From Tetranychus cinnabarinus (Eukaryota; Arthropoda; Arachnida; Trombidiformes; Tetranychidae): DNA of 64,000 bases. Below are positions 47,101-60,803 of the stretch, piece by piece. The position numbers were made by a program, and so were the translations under genes. The DNA is taken from contig WHVY01000003.1 of assembly GCA_022266195.1 (NCBI GenBank), positions 11,532,001 through 11,596,000 on the forward strand. Reading direction: 5' to 3'. How positions within the stretch are numbered: the first letter of the stretch is position 1; the number at the start of each line of letters is the position of its first letter. The notes beneath the pieces are model-generated. The model did no database searches and was not told the origin of the DNA. It saw only the letters and a list, made by a program, of their open reading frames with translations.

Positions 47101-50100
47101 TCCATTCGTTAGACGAGCGACATTAACAATCTTTTATCATTAGCTCATCATCATTATTGCCTCTTTTGTTCAACCTCACCTTTCATCATTGATGACCTTT
47201 GAAAAAAGATGAAAACTCGACTCAAAATTTTGTTGAATTTTCATTGAACAACAAAAGTTGAACCTTTTCATTGAATCTTTTGTGTTACCTTTAATAGTCT
47301 AACTTTAAAGCCCATTATTTCAACTAATTTGATCTCACAAATTATTTGATTTTTACTTTCAACTTTTCTCAGCATTGAAAGTTTCGTGAATCTCGCTCAT
47401 AAAAATAAACTTTATTAATTCGATTAATCATTTTCGGCCAATTCTTTGTTATTCAAGAAGAGTATTTGTTATTGATCATTCGCTGTTAACCTTTATTGAT
47501 ATTGTTCAAGAAAAGTCTTTTTTCATTCTCGATTCTCTTCTCACATTCAGAACTTTGTCAAGCAAAATGCTGAAAATTTGTTAATAACTTGAAAGGTTTC
47601 CCTTTAATGTTCATCATTGTATTGTGTTTGTTATTTATTTTCAATTTGATAAATATTTTCCTTCCTCAACATTGGAAAGGAAAAATATTTAAAGGAAAAT
47701 ATTCGACGAATCAAAGTTTCATTTCGATACAAATTATTCACTAGTTTGACCTTTCATTGGAAAAAATCTGTGCTTTGAATCTCAGTTAGAGCGTAAATAA
47801 GTTGAATAATTATTCAACTCTTGTAATATTTTCTTGACAACATTGTTAACTTGTTTAAAAATTGAATCTTTGATCATTAATTATTAGAAATGGTTAGAGT
47901 TGGTAAGATTGATGAATAAATGTTATGAAATATTAGGAATACATATTCATGGGAACAACAAGTTTGTTTAAAATGAATAAAGAAGAAGATTAATTCTGAA
48001 GTGATATCTGGTTAAAGCAAGTGTCAACTTATCATTTTCTTGACTAAATGACAAATTAAGAGGTTAAAGAACAAGAATTTTTAGAAGAAAAAAAATCTTA
48101 ATTCGAGACAAAATTCATCGAGCATTGTCTGAGTCTATCAATTCATAATCTGATTTGATATGAGATGGATTTGTTCGGAAATGATTGATCGAAAGGAAAT
48201 AAAAGAACAGATTTTAACCTTAAAATGTTGCGAAAAATGTAAACACAGAAACTCGAGTAAAGGTAATTCAAATTGGTTCAATTAAAGTGGACATTAGTTT
48301 CTTTATGGATTCATACAAATTTCATGCTTCACCGGATTGGATATTTTTGTGAATGTTTCTTTCTAAATATAAAGTCATTCATTAATCGAAAATGAAAATT
48401 TATGGATTGAAGTTGATTTGAAGGAAAGAATAATCTGAATAATTTCTGGTTGGAAAACATATAAACTTTGATTTTGTTGACAACATTGAAATAAATGGTT
48501 CTATTTTTTAGTCGAGCAAAGGTCAAAAATTGATGAAGTAAAAAGGTGAATTAGTCTCAAGAGAGGAAAGTTGTTACTCAGGTAAAGTTGTGTTTCTTTT
48601 TGATTTCCATTGAAAAGAACTGTTCATGATATTCAGTGGGTTCAACTTGACTTTATCTTCTAATTTGTTGGAAAAGAAATGATGTTGGAACCAAAAATTC
48701 AACTTCAACAGTGAAAATTGGATTCACTCAATTAGTGGAAGAAACTTTTCCGGTAAACTTTAACTTTTGATTCTCCGAACAGAGACTTGACTCTATTGCT
48801 GTTTTCATTGTTGCCCAGTTAGTCTCGATATTCACTTTGGATGTTTAATTAAGTTGATCGTTTGTCTTTCAACTGATGACCAAAAAGTCGATCATTCTTC
48901 ATCTTCGAGATTATTCTCATGTTTGTGTTTCCATTTCAAGATAAACTCTCGACTTGAAGAGCATAAGTTCATAAAAACTGTTGAAAGTGTTGGAGGAAAA
49001 ATGTTTGATTTGAAGAAAACAAATTTTCTAAAGTTTCAAACATAAATTGTAATGAGAAAAGGTAATCTTGATTTTTCTCATTTCATGAATTCTGTCTTAA
49101 TCATGAAAATCTTGAAATGTAAATTGATTCATGAAATGAATAGTCATCAGAATAAAGCAACAAAATGAAAGTTGAGTTTGAATGGAAAATTAGATTTCAG
49201 TAATTCTATTCATACAGATATTCATCTTATAATCACCATTATTAATAATGATATTATTGCTTATATTTTTAATTTGTTCAACTCATAATATTTAAATGAA
49301 TGTCAAAACGAATAAATTGAAGCAAATAACTCTGAATGAAAGTCGAAGGATGAAATAAATAAACAATTTCCTTTGCTTTTCCATAACAACAATGAAATGG
49401 AAATGATAATGGTATGAATGAGTTGGAACAAAAAGCATGATAAAAGAGCAAAGTCAAACAAAATTGGATGAAATAATTAAATTAGATTTTAATTCAGAAC
49501 AAAGTGAAAATGAAAAAAAAAGATAAAAAAAGCAAATTTTCATCAACAATTGAACAATTGAATGTATAATGGAAAGAAAATATTGAAATGAGGAAAATGC
49601 AAATTGAGTCTTGAATCAGACTGAACTGGATTGACCATTGAGGCTTCAATCATGAATTTAAAGATTAATTCGTTTCACTGAGCAATCAAATGTACACTGA
49701 AGCGTTCAACTCCAAGTGATGATCAACAGTAAATTATAGCTCGAAATTATTGGTAAAAATGGTTCAACTTTATCGTTCTCCATGAAAGCAAAAAGCTGTT
49801 GATATGAGAAAAGAAGAAACTTTTTCTTTTCGATTCGAGAGAAATTCACTTTTTTCCCTTTTTCCATTCAACTTTACCATTGTTGATTGGCAGGTAATAT
49901 TATTGTTTTTCATGAGGCCAATAGTTGAGTCTAAAGTTGGCTTAAATGATGAAATTGAAGGAAAAAAATTGGTGCAAAGGAGAAAATGAAGAACAAGAAA
50001 AAAATGAACAAAAAAATATCAAACATTTTTTTCTTTTCCAACTTTTCCTTTTGTTTCCAGCATTACCAGTCTATGCCCATTTCATGCACTTGAGTTGACT

Positions 50101-52929
50101 CTTTTTTTCAAACTCACAAATCAGATTCTCAATTTGTCTTTACCAACATCAATTTCATTTCTTGTCAAAATTCAACTTTTCCTTTTCTTTTTCAACTTTT
50201 TCACCGAATTTCTAGTTTCCTTGGCCAACATACAGACATATTCAAACTCTGTCTGGCAATCCCAATATTGTGCAGACAATTTTTGCCACCTCAACGAACA
50301 GTTGAAGAACAAGGAAAGATGTAATGCGATGACAGTCAGCTTCACATGTGAATCGGACAAGAATCGTTTCAACATTCAAATTGACCAAAATTAATGGCTC
50401 ATGATGTGGTCCATGTAAAATGTCAGTCAATGTGAATTTACCATTCATCAATCAATTGGTGGAATGAATTGAAGGCAATAATTTCACCACTCGAATATCG
50501 AATTTTGGTTTTACTTTCAACATTTTTTCGTTCTATTTTCTCTCCGAGCTATTACCAAATTCACTAAAAGAAGAACATCTAATTCGCTTATTTGCGAAGA
50601 AACCATGGTTCTTCAGAATATGCTGATTGCCAAACAGAGCATCAACTCGATGTTGTTGTAGTCACTTCTAATGTGTCAGTCTGTTTTTTGTCGTGGCTTA
50701 CAAAAACCGTAACGTATGTGAACCAAAATACGATTTTTGTTACCATTCAGATGAAAAGATCTTTTTCGGCTTACGAAGCTACTCGACAGGTAATACTGCC
50801 ATAGCAAGGGATTTCCAATCATAATTATGGAAATTATGATTACGAAAGAGTTTATTCAATTTATATTGAAATGTTGAATCTTGAATTTGAACCGAAATTG
50901 AAAGGTTAATTAAAATTCTTACAAAAAGAAACAAGATTCTTACTCCCAGTTGTTTCATCATGTTCCATATCAACTCCACCCTGAAAATACTATGTAAATT
51001 CAATTTTCTCTGTTTTCTTGAAGAAATGGTTATGATCATAAACCAGCCTTGCATGGAAACAGCATTGTCAATTAAAACTGGAATACTCGAGATAAGCATC
51101 AATGGGAATCCGATTTCCCAGTTTTTTTGCTTTTTTCCATTCAACGACTTTGAAACTCTAGCAAATGTTTTAGAAACAAAGATCCAAGAAAACTGTCTTT
51201 TACAGATTTCATCCCAATCATGAGGTTGGTAAATCGAAAATTTAAGAAATCTTTTTGAGAATTGTTTCGTTGATAATATTGACTATCCGATAATATTGAG
51301 CTACACCTTTAAACATCATTAACTTTCAAGTTTAGTTATTATTATAACCATGATAATCATGTTAATGATGAATATTATAAAGACTGGGCTGGATTGAGTA
51401 TTAAAAGCAAGTGAATGATGAAGAGTACAAAAAACAGCTTCAAGAGTATGAATTTACTTTCATTAAACTTGTTTACTTGATAAGGTAGGAAAATGTTATT
51501 TCAAATCTTACCTTTACTTTTCCATGCAATATTTCAACCTCATTAGCTTTGATAATCTTTTAGTTTGATGATATTTTTACCTCTTTTTGTATAAACTAGC
51601 AAATGATGATGATATTAGTTGAACAAAAAGAAGAGTGAAAAAAGGAAATTCAAAGAGAAGCCAATTATTCCATCTAAATATGGATAAAGTTGTAAGCATT
51701 TAAAGATTTACTTCATTGAGGCAAAGATGTAAAATAAGTCGATTTTCGCATAGAAAAAAAAGTTACAGTTCTAAATACGAAAAGTTGAAAAAAAGTTCAT
51801 CTTTAATGTTGAACTGTTAACATTTTTCCCATATTAATGTTGATAACAAAAGTTATAATTTTCACTCCCAGTGATGAAGGGAAGGATTTTCAAATTTTGT
51901 TATAGAAATGAAAAATTGTTGATCGAAATTGAAAAAGCAAAAGAAAAAATGAAAATAATAATTATATCTCTTGACTAGTTTATTATTTGAGGTTGGATAA
52001 ACCACAAGTGATTAGATTCAAGTTGTATTACCGAGGATTGATGATGATGATGATTATGATGATAATGACAATGATTGTGTGTTCTTTTATCTGCTTGTTC
52101 TCTTCATTTTATTTTCATTGTCAACATGAATTATCATCTAACTTGTACTCAGTTTTTGATAATCCTGAAAATTAATGGAAATTATTGTTATCCAATTCTG
52201 TTAGAGGCTGGGAATGATATTGAAGAATGAATAGAGTTGATGATGTTACATGAAGATAATGACGATAAAAAGGATGGATGAATGAAGATGTTGAGTACAA
52301 TAGTAATGAAGGAAACATTAGAAGCTTGACTCTCTATTCATTTAGTAAGATATTAAAAGTTGAATGAAAACTTTTTAACGAAGGTTACTAATAGCTTTTG
52401 TTTTTGGCCTTAAAAAAATTATTAATGCAGCAAAACAACTGTTCTTTGTCTTTTATTTCTTACATGTCTATAAGTACTTCCGATTCCAGGCTGACGAAAC
52501 GATTATGATACTGCACACATTTACAAAGCTTTTCATTGTTATATGATCTAAGGCTATCAAAGTCGAGGAGCTCACAAAGAAGAAAATCAAGCTTTCGCTT
52601 CACCGATGTGAAAAGCAATATTAAAAAAAATTATGCATTATGGAATTTCTTGTGGTATTCAAAGCCAAACTCAAACTGATTCGTCAACCACTAAACCTTT
52701 AACCTTTGTTCTCTCTTTGTATTCTCTCAATGCGTCACACCAGCCTAACAATTGAAAGTGAAAGTACCAGCCATTTAAGTTTCTGTCTGTGAAAAAGTCA
52801 AAGCTTTTGCATTCCTGTGTTCAATATATCCTGATGTCAGGAAGTACCGGGAGTTTATTCCTTGCACGCCGCTTTGCCCGCATAAATCACAAAGAGTCAA
52901 TGCTACAGAATGCAGACGTGAAAAGGTTC

Positions 52930-53395
52930 GACAGATTGAAGAGCCCTAGCGCTCAAGGTCATTCGAGGTCAATCCTCTTCTCTATTTCGGGTATAATTAT
53001 TGTAGATCCATGAAGAATTATGAAGAGTCATTAAAGTATAACCTTCTTTTTGGATTGGTTGTCGCACAGTAAATGTCTTTTTCCCCATTGTTATCTTTGA
53101 TATCTCATTTAAACTAGTTCACATTGTGCAAAATATGCGAAACTGTCATAAAATAGCAAAATTATTTAGAATTCAATGTAAAGTTTTTAGTTATGATACT
53201 GGGTGCTTTTTTTACACAGTACGCTTGCTTGTAGAAATAGCTCGCGAACGGTTGCTGCTACAGAGCTGAGATGTAAACCATGAGCTTCTGCAGCTTATAC
53301 AGTTATAAACTTCGTAGCTTAAGGTCATTTAAGGTGAAACCATATTTGACCTTCATATGACATTTGAAGGTTATTTTATCAAATTTCAAACTTTT
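52930..53395 (-). repeat. Mariner-associated dispersed repeat, copies 2 and 3
   Basis: Read on the minus strand, 53395-53210 aligns across its length with 57826-58010 (accgttcg, gaagctca and atgacctt words in the same order). 52930-52990 matches the inner part of the same repeat (agattgaaga, cgctcaag, gaggtcaatcc). Both are diverged. Confidence 0.6.
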
Positions 53396-56300
53396 TCGAA
53401 TGTGCAATGTTAATTACATTTCATAGCTCAGGTTGTTAAAAGAATATGTGTGTTTCCTTATCGTACAGCATAAGATCGACCACAGTATTTGCTATTCACT
53501 ATTCGACATCTTCCCTTGGACACAAGTATTAGCTAAAAAACTGGAACTCAAATATTTGTGAATATCATCAAACGCAAAGGAGATGTTAACCTAATCTTAT
53601 CATTGTTTCAGCCCAAGTTGATCTTGAAATGCTAGAATTACCGAAGAATCCTGTTTTTACCTCTTTGTCTCTCATTTATGAAAACATGCAGTCTAAAGCT
53701 TGTTGATAACGCTTTCAACTCGAGTAAAACAATAGAATAGGATATAATCATTTAATATAAGGAGAGAAAATCTTTTTACTTCCGAATGAATTCCTTTGAA
53801 ATCAACATGGAAACTTCAAGTACTGTTTTGGGTTGAGTTTGATAAAAAAGGGTTAATTAAATGTTACATTCATCATCATCAGAATGAATTATCGTGAAGT
53901 ATGAATAATGATAAGTTCTTGACATTGGACATGGCAAGTTACACGGGGTTAAATGAATTACGAGTTTTATTTGTTTATTTGAGCGACGAAAAGATGAAAT
54001 TCAATTCAATGTATAAATAATGATAGTAATAATAGGAATGATAATGATGATGATAATAATAATATCATGATAAAATATGAAAAAAGTGAGTGAAAAAAGA
54101 GAAAAGAAAGAGAAGAAAAAAAGTGAATTGAATAACAATAATAACTTTTTTTTGTTGCAAAATTTTCTTCTCTCTTCTGCTTTTCTCAATTTGAATTTCT
54201 ATCAACTTTAACATTCCATCAGAATTGAACAAAAGAAAGACTCTACAAAGAGTAAAGTATTATTTTAATATTGAACAATTTATTTTTTCTCTTTTCACTT
54301 TTCTCCTTCTGATTCTTATTCTTCTTTCCCATGAAATTGTATTTACCAATGATTTATTTCATTTTTACTTTTTCAAAGTGAAAATCAATTCTGATCAGGG
54401 TTAAAAGGTAAAAAATGAAATTATCAGAGAAGGAAAAAGCAAAGAATTTCTCCTTTTTCTCTCCATTCCCTCTTCTATTGGAACAAAAGTTTGTTGATAA
54501 TCAAAATTTCATTACATGTTTGATATTTAATATTCACATTTCTCAATGGAAAAGAAGAGAAAAAGCTTGAAATTTTTAAAAAATTGAATTTATGTTATCA
54601 TTAATTCAGGACGAAATGTTTAACCACAGATAAAAACATGAGAAAGCTAAATGATCAAATGATTATTCCAGGGATTCACTCCAACAGATAGATTTCATTT
54701 CCAGATTCAAAAGTATCAAATCATTCATTTAAAATGTTTTCCAAATGATTTTTCAAATCGAGATTCGTATGCATCTCGATGCAGGAAAAAATAGAACAAA
54801 AAGGTTATTCGAAATTTAATTTAATCGAAGTTCAATTTTGCCAATAAAGTTCATCACAGTTAGCGAAATGCTTACGTATGGGTCGAGCATAACAAGACTT
54901 GCTCACAACCTAAGAAGATGAGGGCTTTGCACTAAAAATCGATGATCACTTTGATGTTCTTCGTGAGACTGATCTTCCCTTACTTTTTACGAAAATTCAA
55001 CCGCAAAAGACGTTAGCATTGAGGTGAAATTGAATTGGAATTTGAAGATTCGTGTTCAGATTATCAACTCAGCATTTGTTTGTTCAGTTCAATCCAAACT
55101 CTGGACAGAATTGAGCATGAAATTGTTTGCTAAAACAATAACTGGACCTTTGGCTGATGTTGAAATTTTTTGATAGAAAACAAAATTTCATTTCATTCAA
55201 AATTTCATCCAATTCACATTTTTATCTTGTATTGTAATTCTTTCATCTCTTTTTCCCTTCCTTTTAAGCTCTTTCCTTTCAACATCATTGAGAAGTTATT
55301 TGCATTTGTAAATATGAAAATATTGTATCTTGTTATCCACCGTAATAACTGAGAGTTGAGTGAAGATAAAAAAATAAGGAATTCAATTTGTTGAACCAGA
55401 ATTGTTTGCATTGACTTTTGTTTTTGATATTTTTTCCCTTTTCTTTCATCTCTCGTTGCATTTCAATTCATGTAAACACATCTTTTTATTTCCCTGTTAT
55501 TTTACCTCAAATCAAGTTCTTTACTTGTTTAAGAATGAAAAATTGGTAAACAACAATTGAACTCTATCGAGTTGATTCATTTTTATTACTTTCCAATCCA
55601 CACAAATTTGAACCCGAAAACGTACAACATTTGTTTAATATTTGCAAAAAAAAATCGAGAAACAAAAATGTAATTTCCGTTAAACAAACAGAAGCAAATG
55701 AATGATAAAAAAGAGATTAAAATGCTTTTATCTTTATTCTTTGATGAAAAACAAATGGTCAAGTTTACATTGACCATGAATAGCAAATGTTACTCTTTTA
55801 TAACTTGTTTGATTTCCAAATGTTTGCTCGAAACTTGTACAAACTTTACTCGGTTGATATTCATGGAAAACTCAAGATTGGCCAAAGCACATTTATCAGA
55901 ATTTCGAGAATCAAAAACTTTTTTCTCTCGAAATTGTCTTGATATTCTGATCATGGAAGACTTTTTTTTCTCTTTTTTGCTTTCCATTCCTTTTGCTCAC
56001 ACTTTTATTTATCTTATTTTTCCATTTTCAATTGTTATCCTGTCAGTATGAATATTCTGATAAATTGATGATGAGCTTAAAGAAGGATTAATGGAAGTAT
56101 ATAAAAGTGGGAAAAGAATGAAGGAAAAGAAGAAAAAATAGTTTTTGCAGTTGATTTACTCTTGAATGCTTATCGATATAATCAGCATAAAAATGATGTT
56201 CACCATCGAGGGTCAGATAAACAAAACAAAATTAGCTGAGTGAAAAGAGAAAAATAATGAAGAAAAGTATTTCTCTTGGAACGTTACCTTGGTTACATTT

Positions 56301-57268
56301 GGAATGATGGAATATGCTTCATGTTAGATAAAGGTAACAAAAGAGTTAACAAAAGGGAATAATATGAACCATGAAAATGCATCCAATTGTATAATATTAT
56401 TCTCAATCGAAAATCGGTAAATTATTGTTATTATCTTTATTGATGATTTTTTCATTCTTTCATTTTTTCCTTCTTTTCGTTCTGGTTTGGCTTTTAATAT
56501 CGAAATCACTTGAATGGTGAATGGATCAAAGTAAATATTGAATTGAAGAGTAAACTTGTTTATGCTGATGGGTTAGATTAATGTTTATTAGAGCACTGAT
56601 GAATTGAAATTATCTATTAGATTGATTATTCTGTTAACAGAATTGTTATCCATTTTATACTTTTGTTTCTTTTAATTAACTTGCTCTATCATCATATGCG
56701 GTCATTTCAATGATTGATAATGTAATTATAAGGTAAAAATGTATTATAAATCCATTTCTTTTTTCTCCTTTCGTTGGGAATCTATTTTTCATTACTAATG
56801 TTAACAGATTATGTATGCAAAATTCACAATAATTATGCATTAGAGAGCCAAATTATATTACTGTCAAGTAAAAATTACCACAAATTTTATCATCGATAAA
56901 CAAATGTTTAAGTGTCGAAATTATTAATGATTCGAATGGTCAAATCGGGAAACTTGTCGATCAATTTGCTTTTACTTTAATAGCTAATGAAAATGGTAGC
57001 GAAAATTAGGCACAGATTATGCATGTTTGAAAACAAGAAGAATCGACATTTCTCGTCAATCTTCAGTTCTTCTCAGTCTGTATGAGATGGCAATCAGCTC
57101 AATCTTACTAGTTTTGGTTCTTGCTGCTTTAACTAGGTTGGATTGAAAATTTGATGCATTTTTTTTATTTTCATGAGTTTTCAAAAAACCACGCTAGCTA
57201 TTATTGATATAATGATGAATCATACCATAAAAAGAATGACGAAAGAAAACGAAAAGTTTGAATGGTCT

Positions 57269-57691
57269 TTAAATGACCTCCGATGACCTTGAAAATTGGA
57301 TAACAGTTTTTGGATTGCTTTGACTAACGAGATCATCTATATATCCCCAAAGAAAATAATTAAATGGATTGAGATCAGATGAATTAGCAAGCCACTCAAT
57401 TTCCAATGCACTACTTGATATTGTATCTCCAAAGCATGACCTTATATGCTCGAGACTTGTCAATACAGTGAGGTATTGGTCCATCCTGTTGACGGTAAAA
57501 ATCTGAACATTGTAATCTTTTTCAATCCATTGTGGCACAGTAGTTAAGTCAATACATTTTTGATATCCATCGGCCCTATGGAACCTACTGACCTCAATGC
57601 CGTACAAGCATGAACAGATTCTGTATATGCCAGGCTTGCACCGAGAGCTTCTGCAGATTGAAGAATCATAAATTTGAACGCTCAAGTCCAT
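57269..57691 (-). pseudogene. Decayed Tc1/mariner-type transposase (DDE_3) C-terminal fragment
   Basis: A 140-codon frame. Its part from about 57580 to 57296 contains EIEWLANSSDLNPFNYFLWG then YIDDLVSQSNPKTV, matching the EWPPNSPDLNPxDYFLWGYL block of Tc1/mariner-like DDE transposases (family knowledge). The Asp normally found after NP-x is Asn here. The N-terminal third of the frame is derived from the flanking repeat and not from transposase, so the DNA-binding half is missing. It is inactive. Confidence 0.75.
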
Positions 57692-57943
57692 TCGGGGTCA
57701 ATCCGTTATTCGACCTCTAATTGATGAATAACCGAATTTTTCACAAAACCAATTGATCATCTGAACTGCATGGACTCATTCATATCCTTTGGCCAGTATT
57801 AGCTATGAGCATCTAACACCTCTTGATTTTAAAAAGTTTATCCTACAGAAAATGACCTTCCAATGTCAATTAGAGGTCAAATAACGGATTGACTTTAGAT
57901 GGACTTGAGCGTTCGAATTTATGATTCTTCAATCTACAGAAGC
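57651..57943. repeat. Inverted repeat beside the mariner fragment
   Basis: 57651-57725 and 57868-57943 are inverted copies of about 76 bp with few mismatches (agattgaagaatcataaat, gaacgctcaagtccat, gtcaatccgttatt), around a spacer of about 140 bp. The right arm continues to about 58010 as the repeat also found at 38370 and 53210. Confidence 0.8.
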
Positions 57944-60587
57944 TCACGATTCAAGTCTTAGATCTGTAGCATTAACCGTTCGTGAGTTATGCCTGCGTAA
58001 AATGTAAAAAACGACCGGTACTATCGATACTGATCATTAAACACCGATATCGACGTATCAATTGTCAAGATTTCCTTTTAAGAGACTGACTAAATAAAGA
58101 TGATTAACTTTGACTTTGAGGTTAGGAAATTTACTGAATCAGACATTTTGACTGAACGGATCAAAACTGATTTTAATTTTTTAAAGTTTCTAAAAGTAGG
58201 GTTTATCCATCATCTAGTTGTTTTAAACTTGTTAAAGTGTTAGTAACGCTTCAAAAGATATCAGATTTATCTAACTGAGTGTATGAATCTGGGTTTCAAA
58301 AGGTCAAACAATTTGTCGACTTCAATTGAAAAATTATCATAATTATCATGAATGAGCATGAAAATGGAAAATTTGAAGAGACATTGGAATAATATAATTG
58401 AATGTTTAATGTCATGTGGAAAGGGTTGATAACCACATGACTGTGACAGATTTGGTTAACATTTTGCTTCTTTTGTTTTCCGAGTTTCACATTTGATTCA
58501 GAGTTTTGACCTTTTTCCTCCTTTTCCTCTTCTCTTCACACATTGACTTGTTATTTTTTTCACCCTTTCTTTCATTTCCAATGAATTATGAATGACTCAT
58601 GAAATTACAATTGATTGTTATGTTGATGTGGGATTCCAGTTTACTGAACACTTTATGAGTTGTCAAATTGAACGCAAAACATAATTTCAAGCTAATCGAT
58701 AATAAATTCAGTCTTTGGTAACATTTTTAACCCAACAATAGAAGCAAAAGAAGACGCATTGAGATGTGCAAATAATTAGAGACAAAAAAAGCAATTTGAT
58801 GAACTAATTAGATAATATTAATAATAAATTGAGAAATAAAAATAACTCTTTCGTCAGGAATATTCAAGCGAAAACCATTGAAATGTCAAAATTGAAAACA
58901 GTTTATAACGAAATGAATTGCTTCACTTCAAATTCAATCTTCAGCATCAGCAACCATTCAATGTCAATTTAAGTTTTACCTTTAATATTACTTTAGAATG
59001 GTCAGTTTCTCGAGAAAATCAAAGTTCATTCCACTGAATATTTATGCTTGAAAAGTCCAATATTTGTTATTCATTGGAAAGAATCGGTGAATATTTTGCA
59101 ATTTCATGGAATTCGTTTCAAATTGTGATGAGATGAATATGTATATTTGATAACATGAATCTTGTGGTTTACCTCTCAATTGAGTTGAAACATTTCTTAA
59201 CATTATTGGTTTTGTTAGTCAATTGTATCAATATGCTTTGAATTGTCGAGTTTTAAGGTTTGACAGAGAAGAAAAAGAAACATTTGATTCTCATGTTTCA
59301 AGTTCATTCGGTCAAAGTGGAAAAGAAACTTAATAGGTTTTGTTCTCGGAAAAATGAACTTTTCAGTAAAGAAATATATACAAGATGAAGTTGAATAAAA
59401 AGCTACTCAAGATTTGAGTGGCGATAAATTTCTCTGGAGATTGAGTTTTCCAATCTGAATACTGACCATCAATTGTTCAATTCATTCATTGGTAAAATAA
59501 AGTTATCGGTCATTTCAACCTTTATACAACTGAGTCTTGATAAGTTTCAAACCGAAAAAAATTCCAAAACGAAATCAATTTTCAAATATTAAGAGCCGAT
59601 AAAGGACAATGCCCCTACATACCCATAAGCTCCCAACTCTTAACTCAAAAGTCAAAGTTTTTGAACATTGTCCTTTGAATAGAAGCTCAAGTTATTGGTT
59701 CTATCGTTTCGGAAAATCAATCTGAAAAGTCTATTCGAACTATTCACTTGATCATTTAGACAGATGAACATTTAAAGGATTTTTGATTCTCATTTAATCG
59801 CATTTAACTTTTTTACCATTAAAGTGGCGAAACCTAGAATACAGAATGAATTTTTAATCTTTGTTAAAGAGCTTTTTCAGCCCTCGAGTCAAAAGCCAGG
59901 CTTGCACAAGATTAGGCTATCTTTTCCCCTCAAAGTTAATTGTTTATCCTTTGGTTACAAAATATTGTTTATCAAATTTTCAAACCCAACTTTTATCCTT
60001 TTATTTTAAAATCAATTGCGAAACTTGTTATGAACTTTTAACTATCTTACTTACACACCTTGTGTGGTTGAACACAGGAACAAAATGAAGTTACATTAAT
60101 GACTTTTTTATGCAAAAGTTGTAACATTACATTTTTAACAGTGTATTAGATGAGGAAATAATCAACAAGACAATTTAAATAATGGTAAGATTAAAAAGCA
60201 GTAAAAGCCAAAAAAATGTAAACTTGTTTCCACCTTTCATGATGTAAAACACTTCCATCATTAGATTGACTCGCCAAAATTCAGATTTCGATATTTTTCA
60301 GTAATGTATAAAAGTCTCCATTTGGGACAAATTGTTCACTCTGGGACAGAATTGACATACAGTGTAGCTTTCCGAATGCTAAAATGGGAATAGATTCGTT
60401 TTTCGAAAAACCAGCAAAATTTAGCTAAAAAGTAAAAAGTATTCGAAATTCCAAAATGACGCTCAAGGCCTTAATCGATATAATAGACATCCTTTTTACA
60501 TTCATTTTTTTATCTTTTTAAAACTTAATGAAAAAAGTTTAATCGGATGTTGACATTGTCTGCTCCGTCCCCGAAGTGTAAAATAAT

Positions 60588-60803
60588 ATGCTTACCAGAG
60601 CAGGACTTTTATACTACTTAGCTTCGCAAATTCCTCGTGCTCATGCTTTTGAACTACATTCATGGGTTAAAATCCGTCGAGATCGTAAAAATAACAGTTT
60701 GAAAAGTGATTTTCAAGCGAAAAATTCAGATGTAGATGTTGAAAAAGGCAGTCTTTCAGGAAGTGAATGCATCAATCCAGTAAGGTGTATTGATTCACAG
60801 TAA
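60588..60803 (+). CDS. Unrecognised 71-codon ORF
   Basis: ATG at 60588 to TAA at 60803, with visibly higher G+C and richer amino-acid variety than its surroundings (RAGLLYYLASQIPRAHAFEL, then HSWVKIRRDRKNN). A stop lies just upstream in frame and AATAAA follows about 25 nt after the stop. I recognise no family. It could be a small gene, a terminal exon or a retro-copy fragment; chance is also possible. Confidence 0.2.
   Translation: MLTRAGLLYYLASQIPRAHAFELHSWVKIRRDRKNNSLKSDFQAKNSDVDVEKGSLSGSECINPVRCIDSQ

Noticed and set aside
50095..50804. Overlapping ORFs on both strands with slightly raised G+C
   Set aside because: No recognisable domain, no consistent splice structure and frames compete on both strands.
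59601..59676. 11-bp inverted repeat (aaaggacaatg … cattgtccttt) as an RNA hairpin or element end
   Set aside because: Loop is 54 nt and no further symmetry or target duplication is visible; could be chance.
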